Numbered from the stretch's first letter, positions 8,906 to 17,440 are shown. The stretch: DNA of 64,000 nucleotides from Halomonas sp. M4R1S46 (GCF_025725685.1 NZ_CP107008.1:248001-312000); one strand, 5' to 3'. Translations and numbers: made by a program. The notes: generated from the sequence alone by a model not told the origin.

Positions 8906-9166
8906 ATGGCCGAAGAAAACAAAGCCCGTACGCTCACTGGCAAGGTGGTGAGCGACAAGATGGACAAGTCCATCGTCGTGATGATCGAGCGTCGTGAGCG
9001 CCACCCGATCTACGGCAAGTACGTAAAGCGCTCCTCCAAGCTGCACGCCCATGACGAGGCGAACCAGGCCAAGGCCGGTGACACGGTATCCATCGAGGAA
9101 TGCCGTCCGCTGTCCAAGAAGAAGGCCTGGACCCTGGTCGAAGTCGTCGAGCAGGCCAAGGGTTGA
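8906..9166 (+). CDS. rpsQ: 30S ribosomal protein S17
   Basis: S17 is an early-binding OB-fold protein of the 30S body. I chose the ATG giving MAEENKARTLTGKVVSDKMD, 86 residues. An upstream in-frame GTG at 8897 would overlap rpmC and lengthen a conserved N-terminus. The motif KYVKRSSKLHAHDE is the rRNA-binding loop. It is the last gene of the S10 group. Confidence 0.95.
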   Translation: MAEENKARTLTGKVVSDKMDKSIVVMIERRERHPIYGKYVKRSSKLHAHDEANQAKAGDTVSIEECRPLSKKKAWTLVEVVEQAKG

Positions 9167-9182
9167 TCGGTCGAGGCCGATC
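9165..9182 (+). other. Small hairpin at the S10/spc junction
   Basis: GATCGG and CCGATC flank a 6-base loop, starting at the rpsQ stop. No T-tract follows, so it is not a convincing intrinsic terminator. Read-through from S10 into spc genes is likely. Confidence 0.4.
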
Positions 9183-9218
9183 CAATCAGTGCAGTCAGAT
9201 TAGGTTTGGAGAAAACCG

Positions 9219-9590
9219 ATGATTCAGACTCAGACAATGCTGGATGTCGCAGACAACAGCGGGGCGCGCCGGGTGCAGTGCATCAAGGTGCTGGGCGGTT
9301 CACACCGTCGCTACGCCCGCGTCGGCGACATCATCAAAGTCACGGTGAAGGAAGCCATCCCGCGTGGCAAGGTCAAGAAGGGCCAGGTCCTCAAGGCGGT
9401 GGTGGTTCGCACCCGTAGTGGCGTCCGTCGTAACGACGGTTCGCTGATCCGCTTCGATGGAAATGCGGCGGTTCTGTTGAACAACACCAACGAGCAGCCG
9501 ATCGGTACCCGTATCTTCGGGCCGGTGACCCGTGAGCTTCGTAACGAGAAGTTCATGAAGATCATTTCCTTGGCGCCTGAAGTGCTGTAA
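9219..9590 (+). CDS. rplN: 50S ribosomal protein L14
   Basis: L14 sits at the subunit interface, where it contacts 16S helix 14 and the silencing factor RsfS. The 123-residue product begins MIQTQTMLDVADNSGARR and contains KEAIPRGKVKKGQVLKAVVV. The 52-bp gap before it marks the S10/spc boundary, and GGTTTGGAG supports the start. Confidence 0.97.
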   Translation: MIQTQTMLDVADNSGARRVQCIKVLGGSHRRYARVGDIIKVTVKEAIPRGKVKKGQVLKAVVVRTRSGVRRNDGSLIRFDGNAAVLLNNTNEQPIGTRIFGPVTRELRNEKFMKIISLAPEVL

Positions 9591-9604
9591 GGAGCGAGGC
9601 GGAT

Positions 9605-9922
9605 ATGCAAAAGATCAAACGTGACGACGAAGTGGTCGTCATCGCCGGGAAGGACAAGGGCAAGCGTGGCACGATCAAGCGCGTCCTCAAGGACGACCGC
9701 TACATCGTGTCCGGTGTGAACATGATCAAGCGTCACACCAAGCCCAATCCCATGGCGGGTAATCAGGGCGGTATCGTCGAGCGCGAGGCTCCGATTCACG
9801 CGTCCAATGTTGCCATCTTCAATCAGGAGACCGGTAAGGCGGATCGCGTCGGCTTCCAGGTTAAGGAAGACGGTACCAAGGTACGTATCTACAAGTCGAC
9901 GCAAGCGCAGATCGACGCCTAA
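9605..9922 (+). CDS. rplX: 50S ribosomal protein L24
   Basis: L24 is one of the two proteins that initiate 50S assembly. The 105-residue product has the KOW motif near the N-terminus (KRDDEVVVIAGKDKGKRGTI). In E. coli, S8 represses the spc operon by binding mRNA at the rplX-rplE junction; here that junction is an 18-bp spacer whose fold I did not establish. Confidence 0.96.
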   Translation: MQKIKRDDEVVVIAGKDKGKRGTIKRVLKDDRYIVSGVNMIKRHTKPNPMAGNQGGIVEREAPIHASNVAIFNQETGKADRVGFQVKEDGTKVRIYKSTQAQIDA

Positions 9923-9940
9923 CGCGAGTCGGGTAGCAAA

Positions 9941-10480
9941 ATGGCGAACTTGAAAGAACGTTATCAGAACGAGGTGGTGGCTCAACTCAAAGAGCAGTTC
10001 AGCTACGCCAACGTGATGCAGGTACCCCGGGTCACCAAGGTGACTCTGAACATGGGTATCGGCGAGGCGACCAGCGACAAGAAGCTGATCGACAACGCCA
10101 TCGGTGACCTGGAGAAGCTCTCCGGTCAGAAGCCGCTGGTGACCAAGGCACGCAAGTCCGTCGCGGGCTTCAAGGTGCGTGAAGGCTGGCCGATCGGGAT
10201 CAAGGTGACCCTGCGCTCCGAGCGCATGTGGGACTTCCTCGATCGCCTGGTGAATATCGCGATCCCCCGCGTTCGTGACTTCCGTGGTCTCAACCCGAAG
10301 TCCTTCGACGGTCGTGGCAACTACTCCATGGGGGTGCGTGAGCAGATCATCTTCCCGGAGATCGAGTATGATAAGATCGACCGGATTCGTGGTCTGGATG
10401 TCACCATCACCACCACCGCCAACACCGATGAAGAAGGTCGTGCGCTGCTGAGCGCATTGAACTTCCCGTTCAAGAAATAA
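9941..10480 (+). CDS. rplE: 50S ribosomal protein L5
   Basis: L5 binds 5S rRNA and contacts P-site tRNA. The 179-residue protein begins MANLKERYQNEVVAQLKEQF. It includes KVTLNMGIGEA and the RDFRGLNPKSFDGRGNYSMG segment typical of the family. Length is normal. It lies in standard spc-operon order. Confidence 0.97.
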   Translation: MANLKERYQNEVVAQLKEQFSYANVMQVPRVTKVTLNMGIGEATSDKKLIDNAIGDLEKLSGQKPLVTKARKSVAGFKVREGWPIGIKVTLRSERMWDFLDRLVNIAIPRVRDFRGLNPKSFDGRGNYSMGVREQIIFPEIEYDKIDRIRGLDVTITTTANTDEEGRALLSALNFPFKK

Positions 10481-10490
10481 GGGTGGGATC

Positions 10491-10796
10491 ATGGCAAAGA
10501 AAAGCATGGTAGAGCGTGAAGCGAAGCGCGCGAAGCTGGTGGCGAAGTATGCCGCCAAGCGCGCCGAGCTCAAGGCGATCATCCAGGACGTGAACGCTTC
10601 CGACGAAGAGCGCTTCGACGCGCAGCTCAAGCTGCAGCAGCTGCCGCGTGACTCCAGCCCGGTGCGCAAGCGCAACCGCTGCCGCGTCACCGGCCGTCCG
10701 CACGGCTACTACAACAAGTTCGGCCTCGGCCGCAACAAGCTGCGTGAAGCCGCCATGCGTGGCGATGTGCCCGGACTCAAGAAGTCCAGCTGGTAA
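10491..10796 (+). CDS. rpsN: 30S ribosomal protein S14
   Basis: S14 is a late-assembling head protein near the A site. The 101-residue product is the long, zinc-independent form. It has CRVTGRPHGYYNKFGLGRNK but lacks the paired CxxC knuckles of the short zinc form. GGGTGGGATC precedes the ATG. Confidence 0.97.
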   Translation: MAKKSMVEREAKRAKLVAKYAAKRAELKAIIQDVNASDEERFDAQLKLQQLPRDSSPVRKRNRCRVTGRPHGYYNKFGLGRNKLREAAMRGDVPGLKKSSW

Positions 10797-10828
10797 CGCC
10801 ACGTAGAATCATCAGGAGCGCAACGTAA

Positions 10829-11221
10829 ATGAGCATGCAAGACACTCTGGCGGATATGTTCACCCGTATCCGCAATGCGCAGATGGCCACCAAGGAGACG
10901 GTTTCCATGCCGTCCTCCAAGCTCAAGGTCGAGGTGGCCCGCGTGCTGAAGGAAGAGGGTTATGTCACCGACTACAGCGTCAGCGACGTGGCCAAGCCCG
11001 AGCTGACCGTGATCCTCAAGTACTTCGAAGGCAAGCCGGTCATCGAGCACCTGCAGCGGGCCTCCAAGCCGTCACTGCGCAGCTACAAGGGCAAGGACTC
11101 CCTGCCCAAGGTTGCCGAGGGCCTGGGGATCGCGATCGTCACCACCTCCAAGGGGGTGATGACCGACCGCGCGGCTCGCCAGGCTGGTGTCGGTGGTGAA
11201 GTCATCTGCACCGTATTCTAG
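10829..11221 (+). CDS. rpsH: 30S ribosomal protein S8
   Basis: S8 binds the central domain of 16S rRNA and, in E. coli, represses the spc operon. The 130-residue protein begins MSMQDTLADMFTRIRNAQ. It ends with the conserved STSKGVMTDRxA-type motif (here TSKGVMTDRAARQAGVGGE) and a final ICTVF. CAGGAGCG precedes the start. Confidence 0.97.
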   Translation: MSMQDTLADMFTRIRNAQMATKETVSMPSSKLKVEVARVLKEEGYVTDYSVSDVAKPELTVILKYFEGKPVIEHLQRASKPSLRSYKGKDSLPKVAEGLGIAIVTTSKGVMTDRAARQAGVGGEVICTVF

Positions 11222-11230
11222 GAGTTTGGA

Positions 11231-11761
11231 ATGTCCCGCGTAGCCAAATATCCGGTTAAACTGCCCAGCGGCGTCGAGTTCAAGCTCGACGGTGACCAGC
11301 TGTCCGTCAAGGGCAGCCAGGGCACGCTGTCCATGACCGTCCACCCCGACGTGGTGGTCGCTCAGGAGGAGGGTCAGCTGACCTTCCAGCCGAGCGAATC
11401 CGCCAAGAGCTGGGCGATGGTCGGCACCACCCGTGCCCTGGTCCAGAACCTGGTCACCGGTGTGTCCGAAGGCTTCTCCCGGAGCCTCGAAATCAACGGC
11501 GTCGGTTATCGTGCCCAGGCCAAGGGCCAGACGCTCAACCTGACACTGGGCTTCTCCCACCCGGTCGACTACGAACTGCCTGAGGGTGTCACGGCGGAAA
11601 CGCCGAAGAACACCACCATCGTGCTGAAGAGCGCGGACAAGCAGAAGCTCGGCCAGGTTGCCGCGGAAATCCGCGCCTTCCGTCCGCCCGAGCCCTACAA
11701 GGGCAAGGGTATCCGGTACGGCGACGAGCAGGTCCGCCGCAAAGAAGCCAAGAAGAAGTAA
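11231..11761 (+). CDS. rplF: 50S ribosomal protein L6
   Basis: L6 lies near the sarcin-ricin loop at the factor-binding site. The 176-residue product has the two tandem L6 folds. It ends in the conserved FRPPEPYKGKGIRYGDEQV followed by a lysine-rich tail. It starts 9 bp after rpsH with TAGGAGTTTGGA upstream. Confidence 0.97.
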   Translation: MSRVAKYPVKLPSGVEFKLDGDQLSVKGSQGTLSMTVHPDVVVAQEEGQLTFQPSESAKSWAMVGTTRALVQNLVTGVSEGFSRSLEINGVGYRAQAKGQTLNLTLGFSHPVDYELPEGVTAETPKNTTIVLKSADKQKLGQVAAEIRAFRPPEPYKGKGIRYGDEQVRRKEAKKK

Positions 11762-11770
11762 GGCAGGGTT

Positions 11771-12121
11771 ATGAACGCGAAGAAAGAATCTCGTCTCCGT
11801 CGTGCCCGCCGCGCTCGCGCCAAGATCCGCGAGCTGGGCGTGTATCGCCTGTGCGTCAACCGTACCCCGCGCCACATCTACGCGCAGATCATCTCGCCGG
11901 ATGGTGGCAAGGTCCTGGCCAGCGCTTCCACGCTGGACAAGGCCCTGCGCGAGGGTACGACCGGCAACGTCGACGCCGCCTCCAAGGTGGGCGCGCTGAT
12001 TGCCGAACGCGCCAAGCAGGCTGGCATCACCCAGGTGGCCTTCGATCGTGCCGGTTTCAAGTACCACGGCCGAGTCAAGGCCCTGGCCGACGCCGCTCGT
12101 GAAGGCGGCCTGGAATTCTAA
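11771..12121 (+). CDS. rplR: 50S ribosomal protein L18
   Basis: L18 brings 5S rRNA into the 50S together with L5. The 116-residue protein begins MNAKKESRLRRARRARAKIR. It contains the characteristic FDRAGFKYHGRVKALADAAR near the C-terminus. It ends 11 bp before rpsE. Confidence 0.97.
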   Translation: MNAKKESRLRRARRARAKIRELGVYRLCVNRTPRHIYAQIISPDGGKVLASASTLDKALREGTTGNVDAASKVGALIAERAKQAGITQVAFDRAGFKYHGRVKALADAAREGGLEF

Positions 12122-12132
12122 AGGGTTTTACG

Positions 12133-12633
12133 ATGGCGAAGAACGAACAGCAAAGCGGAGATCTGCAGGAGAAGCTCGTGCAGGTCAACCGTGTCGCCAA
12201 GGTGGTCAAGGGGGGTCGGATCTTCGGCTTCACCGCTCTGACCGTCGTCGGCGACGGTAACGGTCGTGTCGGCTTCGGCCGCGGCAAGGCACGCGAAGTG
12301 CCGGTCGCGATCCAGAAGGCCATGGACCAGGCGCGTCGCAACATGGTCAAGGTCAACCTGACCGGCGGCACCCTGCAGTACCCGGTCAAGGCCCGTCATG
12401 GCGCCTCCAAGGTGTACATGCAGCCGGCCTCCGAGGGTACCGGGATCATCGCCGGCGGTGCCATGCGCTCCGTGCTCGAACTGGCCGGCGTCCATGACGT
12501 CCTGGCCAAGTGCTACGGCTCCACCAACCCGGTGAACGTGGTGCGGGCGACCGTCAATGGTCTGGCCTCCCTGCAGTCGCCGGAAGACGTGGCCGCCAAG
12601 CGCGGTCTGTCCGTCGAAGCGATCACGGGGTAA
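12133..12633 (+). CDS. rpsE: 30S ribosomal protein S5
   Basis: S5 contributes to decoding accuracy and mRNA entry. The 166-residue protein has the N-terminal double-stranded-RNA-like domain (VVKGGRIFGFTALTVVGDGN). The GRGKAREVPVAIQKAM loop follows, and then the C-terminal domain with GSTNPVNVVRAT. No deviation is seen in the loop where ram and spectinomycin-resistance changes occur elsewhere. Confidence 0.97.
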   Translation: MAKNEQQSGDLQEKLVQVNRVAKVVKGGRIFGFTALTVVGDGNGRVGFGRGKAREVPVAIQKAMDQARRNMVKVNLTGGTLQYPVKARHGASKVYMQPASEGTGIIAGGAMRSVLELAGVHDVLAKCYGSTNPVNVVRATVNGLASLQSPEDVAAKRGLSVEAITG

Positions 12634-12638
12634 GGTCC

Positions 12639-12821
12639 ATGTCAGCAACACTCAAGGTTACCCAGACCCGCAGCACCATCGGCGTGTTGGCCAAGCACAA
12701 GGCCACCATGAAGGGCCTCGGCCTGCGTCGCATCGGTCACACGGTCGAACTGGAAGACACCCCTGCCGTCCGCGGCATGATCCACAAGGTCAACTACCTT
12801 GTGCGTGTTGAGGGAGAGTAA
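12639..12821 (+). CDS. rpmD: 50S ribosomal protein L30
   Basis: L30 is a small 50S protein. The ATG at 12639 gives MSATLKVTQTRSTIGVLAKH, 60 residues, the normal size. The longer in-frame reading that begins within rpsE is rejected. TAAGG, overlapping the rpsE stop, serves as the ribosome-binding site. The motif GLGLRRIGHTVELEDTPAVR is diagnostic. Confidence 0.96.
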   Translation: MSATLKVTQTRSTIGVLAKHKATMKGLGLRRIGHTVELEDTPAVRGMIHKVNYLVRVEGE

Positions 12822-12824
12822 TCC

Positions 12825-13259
12825 ATGAAACTCAATAGCCTGAGCCCGGCCCCGGGCTCCAAGCACGCCGAGAAGCGCGTCGGCCGTGGCATCGGCTCCG
12901 GTCTGGGCAAGACCGGCGGCCGTGGCCACAAGGGCCTCAAGTCGCGCAGCGGCGGCAGCGTGAAGCCCGGCTTCGAGGGCGGTCAGATGCCCCTGCAGCG
13001 TCGTCTGCCGAAGTTCGGTTTCACCTCCGCCAAGTCGCTGGTCTCCGAGGAAGTCCGCCTGGCCGAACTGGCCCGGGTCGAAGGTGACGAGGTCACCCTG
13101 GACACCCTCAAGCAGGCCAACGTGCTCAAGGACGCCACGCAGCATGCCAAGGTGATCCTTTCCGGCGATCTGAACAAGGCGGTCACCGTGCGCGGCATCA
13201 AGGTCACCAAGGGTGCCCGTGCCGCGATCGAAGCCGCCGGCGGCAAGGTAGAGGACTAA
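12825..13259 (+). CDS. rplO: 50S ribosomal protein L15
   Basis: L15 is a late-assembly 50S protein with a long unstructured N-terminus. The 144-residue product begins MKLNSLSPAPGSKHAEKRVG. It contains the glycine-rich GRGHKGLKSRSGG segment. Its stop codon is immediately followed, with no gap, by the secY ATG, which suggests coupled translation. Confidence 0.97.
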   Translation: MKLNSLSPAPGSKHAEKRVGRGIGSGLGKTGGRGHKGLKSRSGGSVKPGFEGGQMPLQRRLPKFGFTSAKSLVSEEVRLAELARVEGDEVTLDTLKQANVLKDATQHAKVILSGDLNKAVTVRGIKVTKGARAAIEAAGGKVED

Positions 13260-14591
13260 ATGGCCAAGTCAGGAAACATGCCGGCGATGGGCAGCGGTCT
13301 GAGTGAACTCTGGGCGCGTCTGCGCTTCGTGCTCCTCGCCATCGTGGTCTACCGTATTGGTGCCCACATTCCCGTTCCCGGTATCAATCCTGACCAGCTT
13401 GCTGCCTTGTTCAGGGAGCAGCAGGGCACCATCCTGGGCATGTTCAACATGTTCTCGGGCGGTGCCCTGGAGCGCATGAGTATCCTCGCCCTGGGCATCA
13501 TGCCTTACATCTCGGCGTCGATCATCATGCAGCTGCTGACCGCGGTCTCGCCTCAGCTCGAGCAGCTGAAGAAGGAGGGTGAGGCCGGCCGTCGCAAGAT
13601 CAGCCAATACACGCGCTACGGTACCGTGCTCCTGGCCTTCATCCAGGCCACCGGCATGTCGGTGGGCCTGGCCAGTCAGGGCATCGCCTACACGGCCGAC
13701 TTCAGTTTCTATTTCACCGCCGTCGTGACCTTCGTGTCCGGGGCGGTGTTCCTGATGTGGCTGGGCGAGCAGATCACCGAGAAGGGCATCGGCAACGGCA
13801 TCTCGCTGCTGATCTTCTCGGGGATCGTCGCCGGTCTGCCCGGTGCCGTGGGCCAGGCCTTCGAGCTGGCCCGCAACGAGGGTGCCTGGAACGTGCTGCC
13901 GCTGCTGGCGCTGTCTATCCTGGGCATCGCCACCGTGGCCTTCGTGGTGTTCATCGAGCGCGGTCAGCGCCGCATCACGGTGAACTACCCGCGTCGCCAG
14001 GTCGGCAACAAGATGTATGCCGGGCAGAGCAGCTACCTGCCGCTCAAGGTGAACATGGCGGGCGTGATTCCGGCGATCTTCGCCTCGAGCATCCTGCTGT
14101 TCCCGGCCTCGCTGGGGCAGTGGGTCGGTGCCGGGGACGGCATGGAATGGCTGCAGCGCGCATCCCAGGCCCTGGGGCCGGGACAGCCGCTGTACATCTT
14201 GCTTTTCGCTGCGGCGGTGGTATTCTTCTGCTTCTTTTACACAGCGCTGGTCTTCAACCCCAAGGATGTCGCCGACAACCTCAAGAAGTCGGGGGCCTTC
14301 CTGCCGGGCATCCGCCCCGGCGAGCAGACCGCTCGCTATGTCGACAAGGTCATGACCCGTCTGACCCTGTTCGGTGCCCTCTACATCACCGCGGTTTCCC
14401 TGATGCCCCAGTTCCTGATCGTGGCCTGGAACGTGCCGTTCTTCTTCGGCGGTACCTCGCTGCTGATCGTGGTGGTGGTGATCATGGACTTCATGGCCCA
14501 GGTGCAGTCGCACCTCATGTCGCACCAGTATGACTCGGTGATGAAGAAGTCCAACCTGAAAGGCTACGGTAGCGGCGGCATGATGCGCTGA
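13260..14591 (+). CDS. secY: Preprotein translocase subunit SecY
   Basis: SecY forms the inner-membrane channel for Sec-dependent secretion and membrane insertion, with SecE and SecG. The 443-residue protein has ten predicted membrane segments. Landmarks are YRIGAHIPVPGINP in the first helix and plug region, the cytosolic loop with RRITVNYPRRQVG, and NPKDVADNLKKSGAFLPGIRPG before helix 9. It starts directly at the rplO stop and ends 75 bp before rpmJ. Confidence 0.98.
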   Translation: MAKSGNMPAMGSGLSELWARLRFVLLAIVVYRIGAHIPVPGINPDQLAALFREQQGTILGMFNMFSGGALERMSILALGIMPYISASIIMQLLTAVSPQLEQLKKEGEAGRRKISQYTRYGTVLLAFIQATGMSVGLASQGIAYTADFSFYFTAVVTFVSGAVFLMWLGEQITEKGIGNGISLLIFSGIVAGLPGAVGQAFELARNEGAWNVLPLLALSILGIATVAFVVFIERGQRRITVNYPRRQVGNKMYAGQSSYLPLKVNMAGVIPAIFASSILLFPASLGQWVGAGDGMEWLQRASQALGPGQPLYILLFAAAVVFFCFFYTALVFNPKDVADNLKKSGAFLPGIRPGEQTARYVDKVMTRLTLFGALYITAVSLMPQFLIVAWNVPFFFGGTSLLIVVVVIMDFMAQVQSHLMSHQYDSVMKKSNLKGYGSGGMMR

Positions 14592-14666
14592 GGCGCCGCT
14601 GGCGAATTGGCGCGCCGCGAGCTGAACCGTTGGCTCGCGGCGCGAGCCAACTATGGAGATGGAACG

Positions 14667-14780
14667 ATGAAAGTTCGAGCTTCCGTGAAGAAAATGTGCC
14701 GCAACTGCAAGATCATTCGTCGCAATGGCGCCGTGCGCGTCATCTGCAGCGAGCCGCGGCACAAGCAGCGCCAGGGCTGA
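14667..14780 (+). CDS. rpmJ: 50S ribosomal protein L36
   Basis: This 37-residue gene reads MKVRASVKKMCRNCKIIRRN and continues to HKQRQG. It is the zinc-binding form of L36, with Cys11, Cys14, Cys27 and His32 as the ligand set. GGAGATGGAACG precedes the ATG. Its place between secY and rpsM is the standard one. Confidence 0.96.
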   Translation: MKVRASVKKMCRNCKIIRRNGAVRVICSEPRHKQRQG

Positions 14781-14817
14781 TTCCTGACGCTGTACTGAAC
14801 CGGCGCCGGCATGCCCC

Positions 14818-14846
14818 TTGCCCTTTGTCAGGGAAAGGGGTATGCT
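14818..14846 (+). promoter_or_regulatory. Candidate promoter of the alpha operon, overlapped by a hairpin
   Basis: TTGCCC (14818-14823) and TATGCT (14841-14846) are spaced by 17 bp in the 123-bp rpmJ-rpsM gap. A dyad at 14814-14840 (CCCCTT-G-CCCT, loop TTGTC, AGGG-A-AAGGGG) spans nearly the whole promoter spacer. No T-tract follows, so it is unlikely to be a terminator. Confidence 0.6.
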
Positions 14847-14903
14847 GTTGCGCCTTTTGTAGATGATCCAACGAGCAAGCCGCTCAAATTTCGGAGTAAG
14901 CTG

Positions 14904-15260
14904 ATGGCCCGTATTGCAGGCGTCAATATCCCGGACAACAAGCATGCGGCGATCTCGCTGACCTATATCTTCGGGATTGGCCGTACTCGCGCGCAGGACA
15001 TCTGTGTCGCGGCCGGCATCGCGTCGACCACCAAGATCCAGGACCTGTCCTCTGAGGAAGTGGACACCCTGCGTAGTGAAGTCGGCAAGTACACCGTTGA
15101 AGGCGATCTTCGTCGTGATGTGACGCTGAATATCAAGCGTCTCATGGACCTGGGTTGCTATCGTGGTCTGCGTCATCGTCGTGGTCTTCCGCTGAATGGT
15201 CAGCGTACCAAGACCAATGCGCGCACCCGTAAGGGCCCGCGCAAGCCGATCCGCAAATAA
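14904..15260 (+). CDS. rpsM: 30S ribosomal protein S13
   Basis: S13 sits in the 30S head, contacts P-site tRNA and forms bridges to L5. The ATG at 14904 gives MARIAGVNIPDNKHAAISLT, 118 residues, with CGGAGTAAGCTG as the ribosome-binding site. An upstream extension to 14811 is rejected because it runs through the promoter. The C-terminus NGQRTKTNARTRKGPRKPIRK is typical. Confidence 0.96.
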   Translation: MARIAGVNIPDNKHAAISLTYIFGIGRTRAQDICVAAGIASTTKIQDLSSEEVDTLRSEVGKYTVEGDLRRDVTLNIKRLMDLGCYRGLRHRRGLPLNGQRTKTNARTRKGPRKPIRK

Positions 15261-15299
15261 CACGCACGTTCTGGCGTAACGACAGGAATAGACATCAAC

Positions 15300-15686
15300 A
15301 TGGCTAACCCGCGTAGCAACCGTAAGAAGGTTAAAAAGCAGGTCGTGGATGCCGTCGCGCATATCCACGCCTCTTTTAACAACACGATCATTACGATCAC
15401 AGACCGCCAGGGCAACGCTCTCTCTTGGGCGACAGCCGGTGGTTCGGGTTTTCGTGGTTCTCGCAAGAGCACCCCGTTCGCTGCTCAAGTGGCAAGCGAA
15501 CGTGCAGCGACCGCTGCAGCCGAGTATGGTGTGAAAAACGTCGACGTGCTGGTCAAAGGCCCCGGTCCGGGTCGTGAATCCGCCGTGCGTGCACTGAATG
15601 CCGCCGGCTTCCGCGTGCAAAGCATCACCGACGCGACGCCCATTCCCCACAATGGCTGCCGTCCGCCGAAGAAACGCCGCGTTTAA
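15300..15686 (+). CDS. rpsK: 30S ribosomal protein S11
   Basis: S11 forms part of the 30S platform and the mRNA exit channel. The 128-residue protein has HIHASFNNTIITITDRQGN near the N-terminus and ends with the conserved DATPIPHNGCRPPKKRRV. GACAGGAATAGACATCAAC precedes the start. It lies in the alpha operon order rpsM-rpsK-rpsD-rpoA-rplQ. Confidence 0.97.
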   Translation: MANPRSNRKKVKKQVVDAVAHIHASFNNTIITITDRQGNALSWATAGGSGFRGSRKSTPFAAQVASERAATAAAEYGVKNVDVLVKGPGPGRESAVRALNAAGFRVQSITDATPIPHNGCRPPKKRRV

Positions 15687-15698
15687 GGAGACAGATTC

Positions 15699-16319
15699 AT
15701 GGCTCGTTATATTGGACCGAAGTGCAAACTGTCTCGTCGTGAAGGCACCGACCTCTTCCTCAAGAGCGGTGTCACTCCCTTCGAGAAGAAGTGCAAATCC
15801 GAGCAGATCCCGGGTGTGCACGGCCAGCGTCGTCAGCGTATTTCCGACTACGGCTTGCAGCTTCGCGAGAAGCAGAAAGTACGTCGCATGTACGGCGTGC
15901 TCGAGAAGCAGTTTCGCAACTACTACAAGGAAGCGGCCCGCCTGAAGGGCGCGACCGGTGAGCTGTTGCTGCAACTGCTCGAATCCCGACTGGACAACGT
16001 CGTCTACCGCATGGGCTTCGGCGCCACGCGTTCCGAGGCGCGTCAGCTGGTCAGCCACAAGGCGATCGCCGTCAACGGCAAGACCGTCAACGTGGCGTCC
16101 TACCAGGTCAAGCCGGGTGACGTGGTCTCCGTCCGCGAGAAGGCCAAGAACCAGGCGCGTATCCAGAACGCCCTGGGCATCGCCGCCAACCGTGGCGATG
16201 TGGCCTGGATCGAGATCGATGCCAAGAAGATGGAAGGCACTTTCAAGGCTCTGCCTGAACGCGGTGACCTGTCTGCCGACATCAACGAAAACCTGATCGT
16301 CGAGCTGTACTCGAAGTAA
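15699..16319 (+). CDS. rpsD: 30S ribosomal protein S4
   Basis: S4 nucleates 16S 5'-domain assembly, helps mRNA unwinding, and in E. coli represses the alpha operon by binding a pseudoknot before rpsM. The 206-residue protein begins MARYIGPKCKLSRREGTDLF. It has the S4 RNA-binding domain around residues 95-155 (RLDNVVYRMGFGATRSEARQ). It is followed by an 83-bp spacer with a hairpin. Confidence 0.97.
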   Translation: MARYIGPKCKLSRREGTDLFLKSGVTPFEKKCKSEQIPGVHGQRRQRISDYGLQLREKQKVRRMYGVLEKQFRNYYKEAARLKGATGELLLQLLESRLDNVVYRMGFGATRSEARQLVSHKAIAVNGKTVNVASYQVKPGDVVSVREKAKNQARIQNALGIAANRGDVAWIEIDAKKMEGTFKALPERGDLSADINENLIVELYSK

Positions 16320-16335
16320 GCGGCCCTGCCGCGGC

Positions 16336-16355
16336 GCTCCCCGGCGACGGGGAGC
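16336..16355 (+). other. Hairpin between rpsD and rpoA
   Basis: GCTCCCCG and CGGGGAGC form a perfect 8-bp stem with a GCGA (GNRA) tetraloop. It is not followed by a T-tract, so it looks like an mRNA-processing or stabilising structure, not a terminator. Confidence 0.5.
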
Positions 16356-16402
16356 GGCCTTCAGTACCGAGTATCCGTTTGGCAGCCTGAAAGGTATTCA
16401 TA

Positions 16403-17401
16403 ATGCAGCGTTCAGTGACAGAGTTTCTCCGTCCTCGCGACATCAAGGTCGAAGAGATCAGCGCACACCACGCGAAGATCGTGCTGGAGCCCTTCGAGCG
16501 TGGTTTCGGCCACACCCTGGGGAATGCACTGCGTCGCATCCTGCTCTCGTCCATGCCCGGCTGCGCCGTGGTGGAAGCCGAGATCGCGGGGGTCGACCAC
16601 GAGTACAGCGCGATCGAGGGCGTCCAGGAAGATGTCATCGAAATCCTCCTGAACCTCAAGGACGTGGCGCTCAAGATGCACAGCCGCGACGAGGCGGTGC
16701 TCTCGCTGAACAAGCAGGGCCCGGCCGTCGTGACCGCGGGTGATATCGCCCTCGACCATGATGTCGAGATCGTCAACCCCGAGCACGTCATCGCGCACGT
16801 CAACGAGGGCGCCGAGCTGAAGATGCAGCTCAAGATCGCCCGCGGCCGTGGCTACGAGCCGGCGGACGTTCGTGGCGAGGCGGACGACGAGTCTCGTGCC
16901 ATCGGCCGCCTGCAGCTGGATGCGACCTTCAGCCCCGTGCGTCGGGTTTCCTACTCCGTCGAGGCCGCGCGTGTCGAACAGCGCACCGACCTCGACAAGC
17001 TGATCATCAACCTGGAAACCGACGGCACCCTGGATCCGGAAGAGGCGATCCGTCGCAGCGCGACCATCCTGCAGGAGCAGCTGGCCGCGTTCGTCGATCT
17101 GGAAGCCGACAAGGAACAGGAAGTGGAGGAGGAAGAGGATCACATCGATCCGATCCTGCTGCGCCCCGTAGACGATCTCGAGTTGACCGTCCGCAGTGCC
17201 AACTGCCTGAAGGCCGAGAACATCTACTACATCGGGGACCTGATTCAGCGCACCGAGGTGGAGCTGCTGAAGACCCCGAATCTCGGCAAGAAGTCCCTGA
17301 ATGAGATCAAGGACGTGTTGGCCGCCCGCGGTCTGTCCCTTGGCATGCGGCTGGAGAACTGGCCGCCGGCTAGCCTGAAGGACGACAAGGCCTCCGCGTG
17401 A
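16403..17401 (+). CDS. rpoA: RNA polymerase alpha subunit
   Basis: Alpha nucleates RNA polymerase assembly and its C-terminal domain binds UP elements and activators. The 332-residue protein has the N-terminal dimerisation domain with GFGHTLGNALRRILLSSMPG. A flexible acidic linker (DKEQEVEEEEDHIDPI) follows. The C-terminal domain contains NCLKAENIYYIGDLIQR and NLGKKSLNEIKDVLAARGL. It is full length. Confidence 0.98.
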   Translation: MQRSVTEFLRPRDIKVEEISAHHAKIVLEPFERGFGHTLGNALRRILLSSMPGCAVVEAEIAGVDHEYSAIEGVQEDVIEILLNLKDVALKMHSRDEAVLSLNKQGPAVVTAGDIALDHDVEIVNPEHVIAHVNEGAELKMQLKIARGRGYEPADVRGEADDESRAIGRLQLDATFSPVRRVSYSVEAARVEQRTDLDKLIINLETDGTLDPEEAIRRSATILQEQLAAFVDLEADKEQEVEEEEDHIDPILLRPVDDLELTVRSANCLKAENIYYIGDLIQRTEVELLKTPNLGKKSLNEIKDVLAARGLSLGMRLENWPPASLKDDKASA

Positions 17402-17440
17402 GCGTCGACTCGAGTCCCAGTTTGGTAAGGAATCACAACC

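Noticed and set aside
13269..16058. 929-codon minus-strand frame across secY to rpsD
   Set aside because: It runs antisense through several conserved ribosomal genes, which cannot be reconciled with a real protein.
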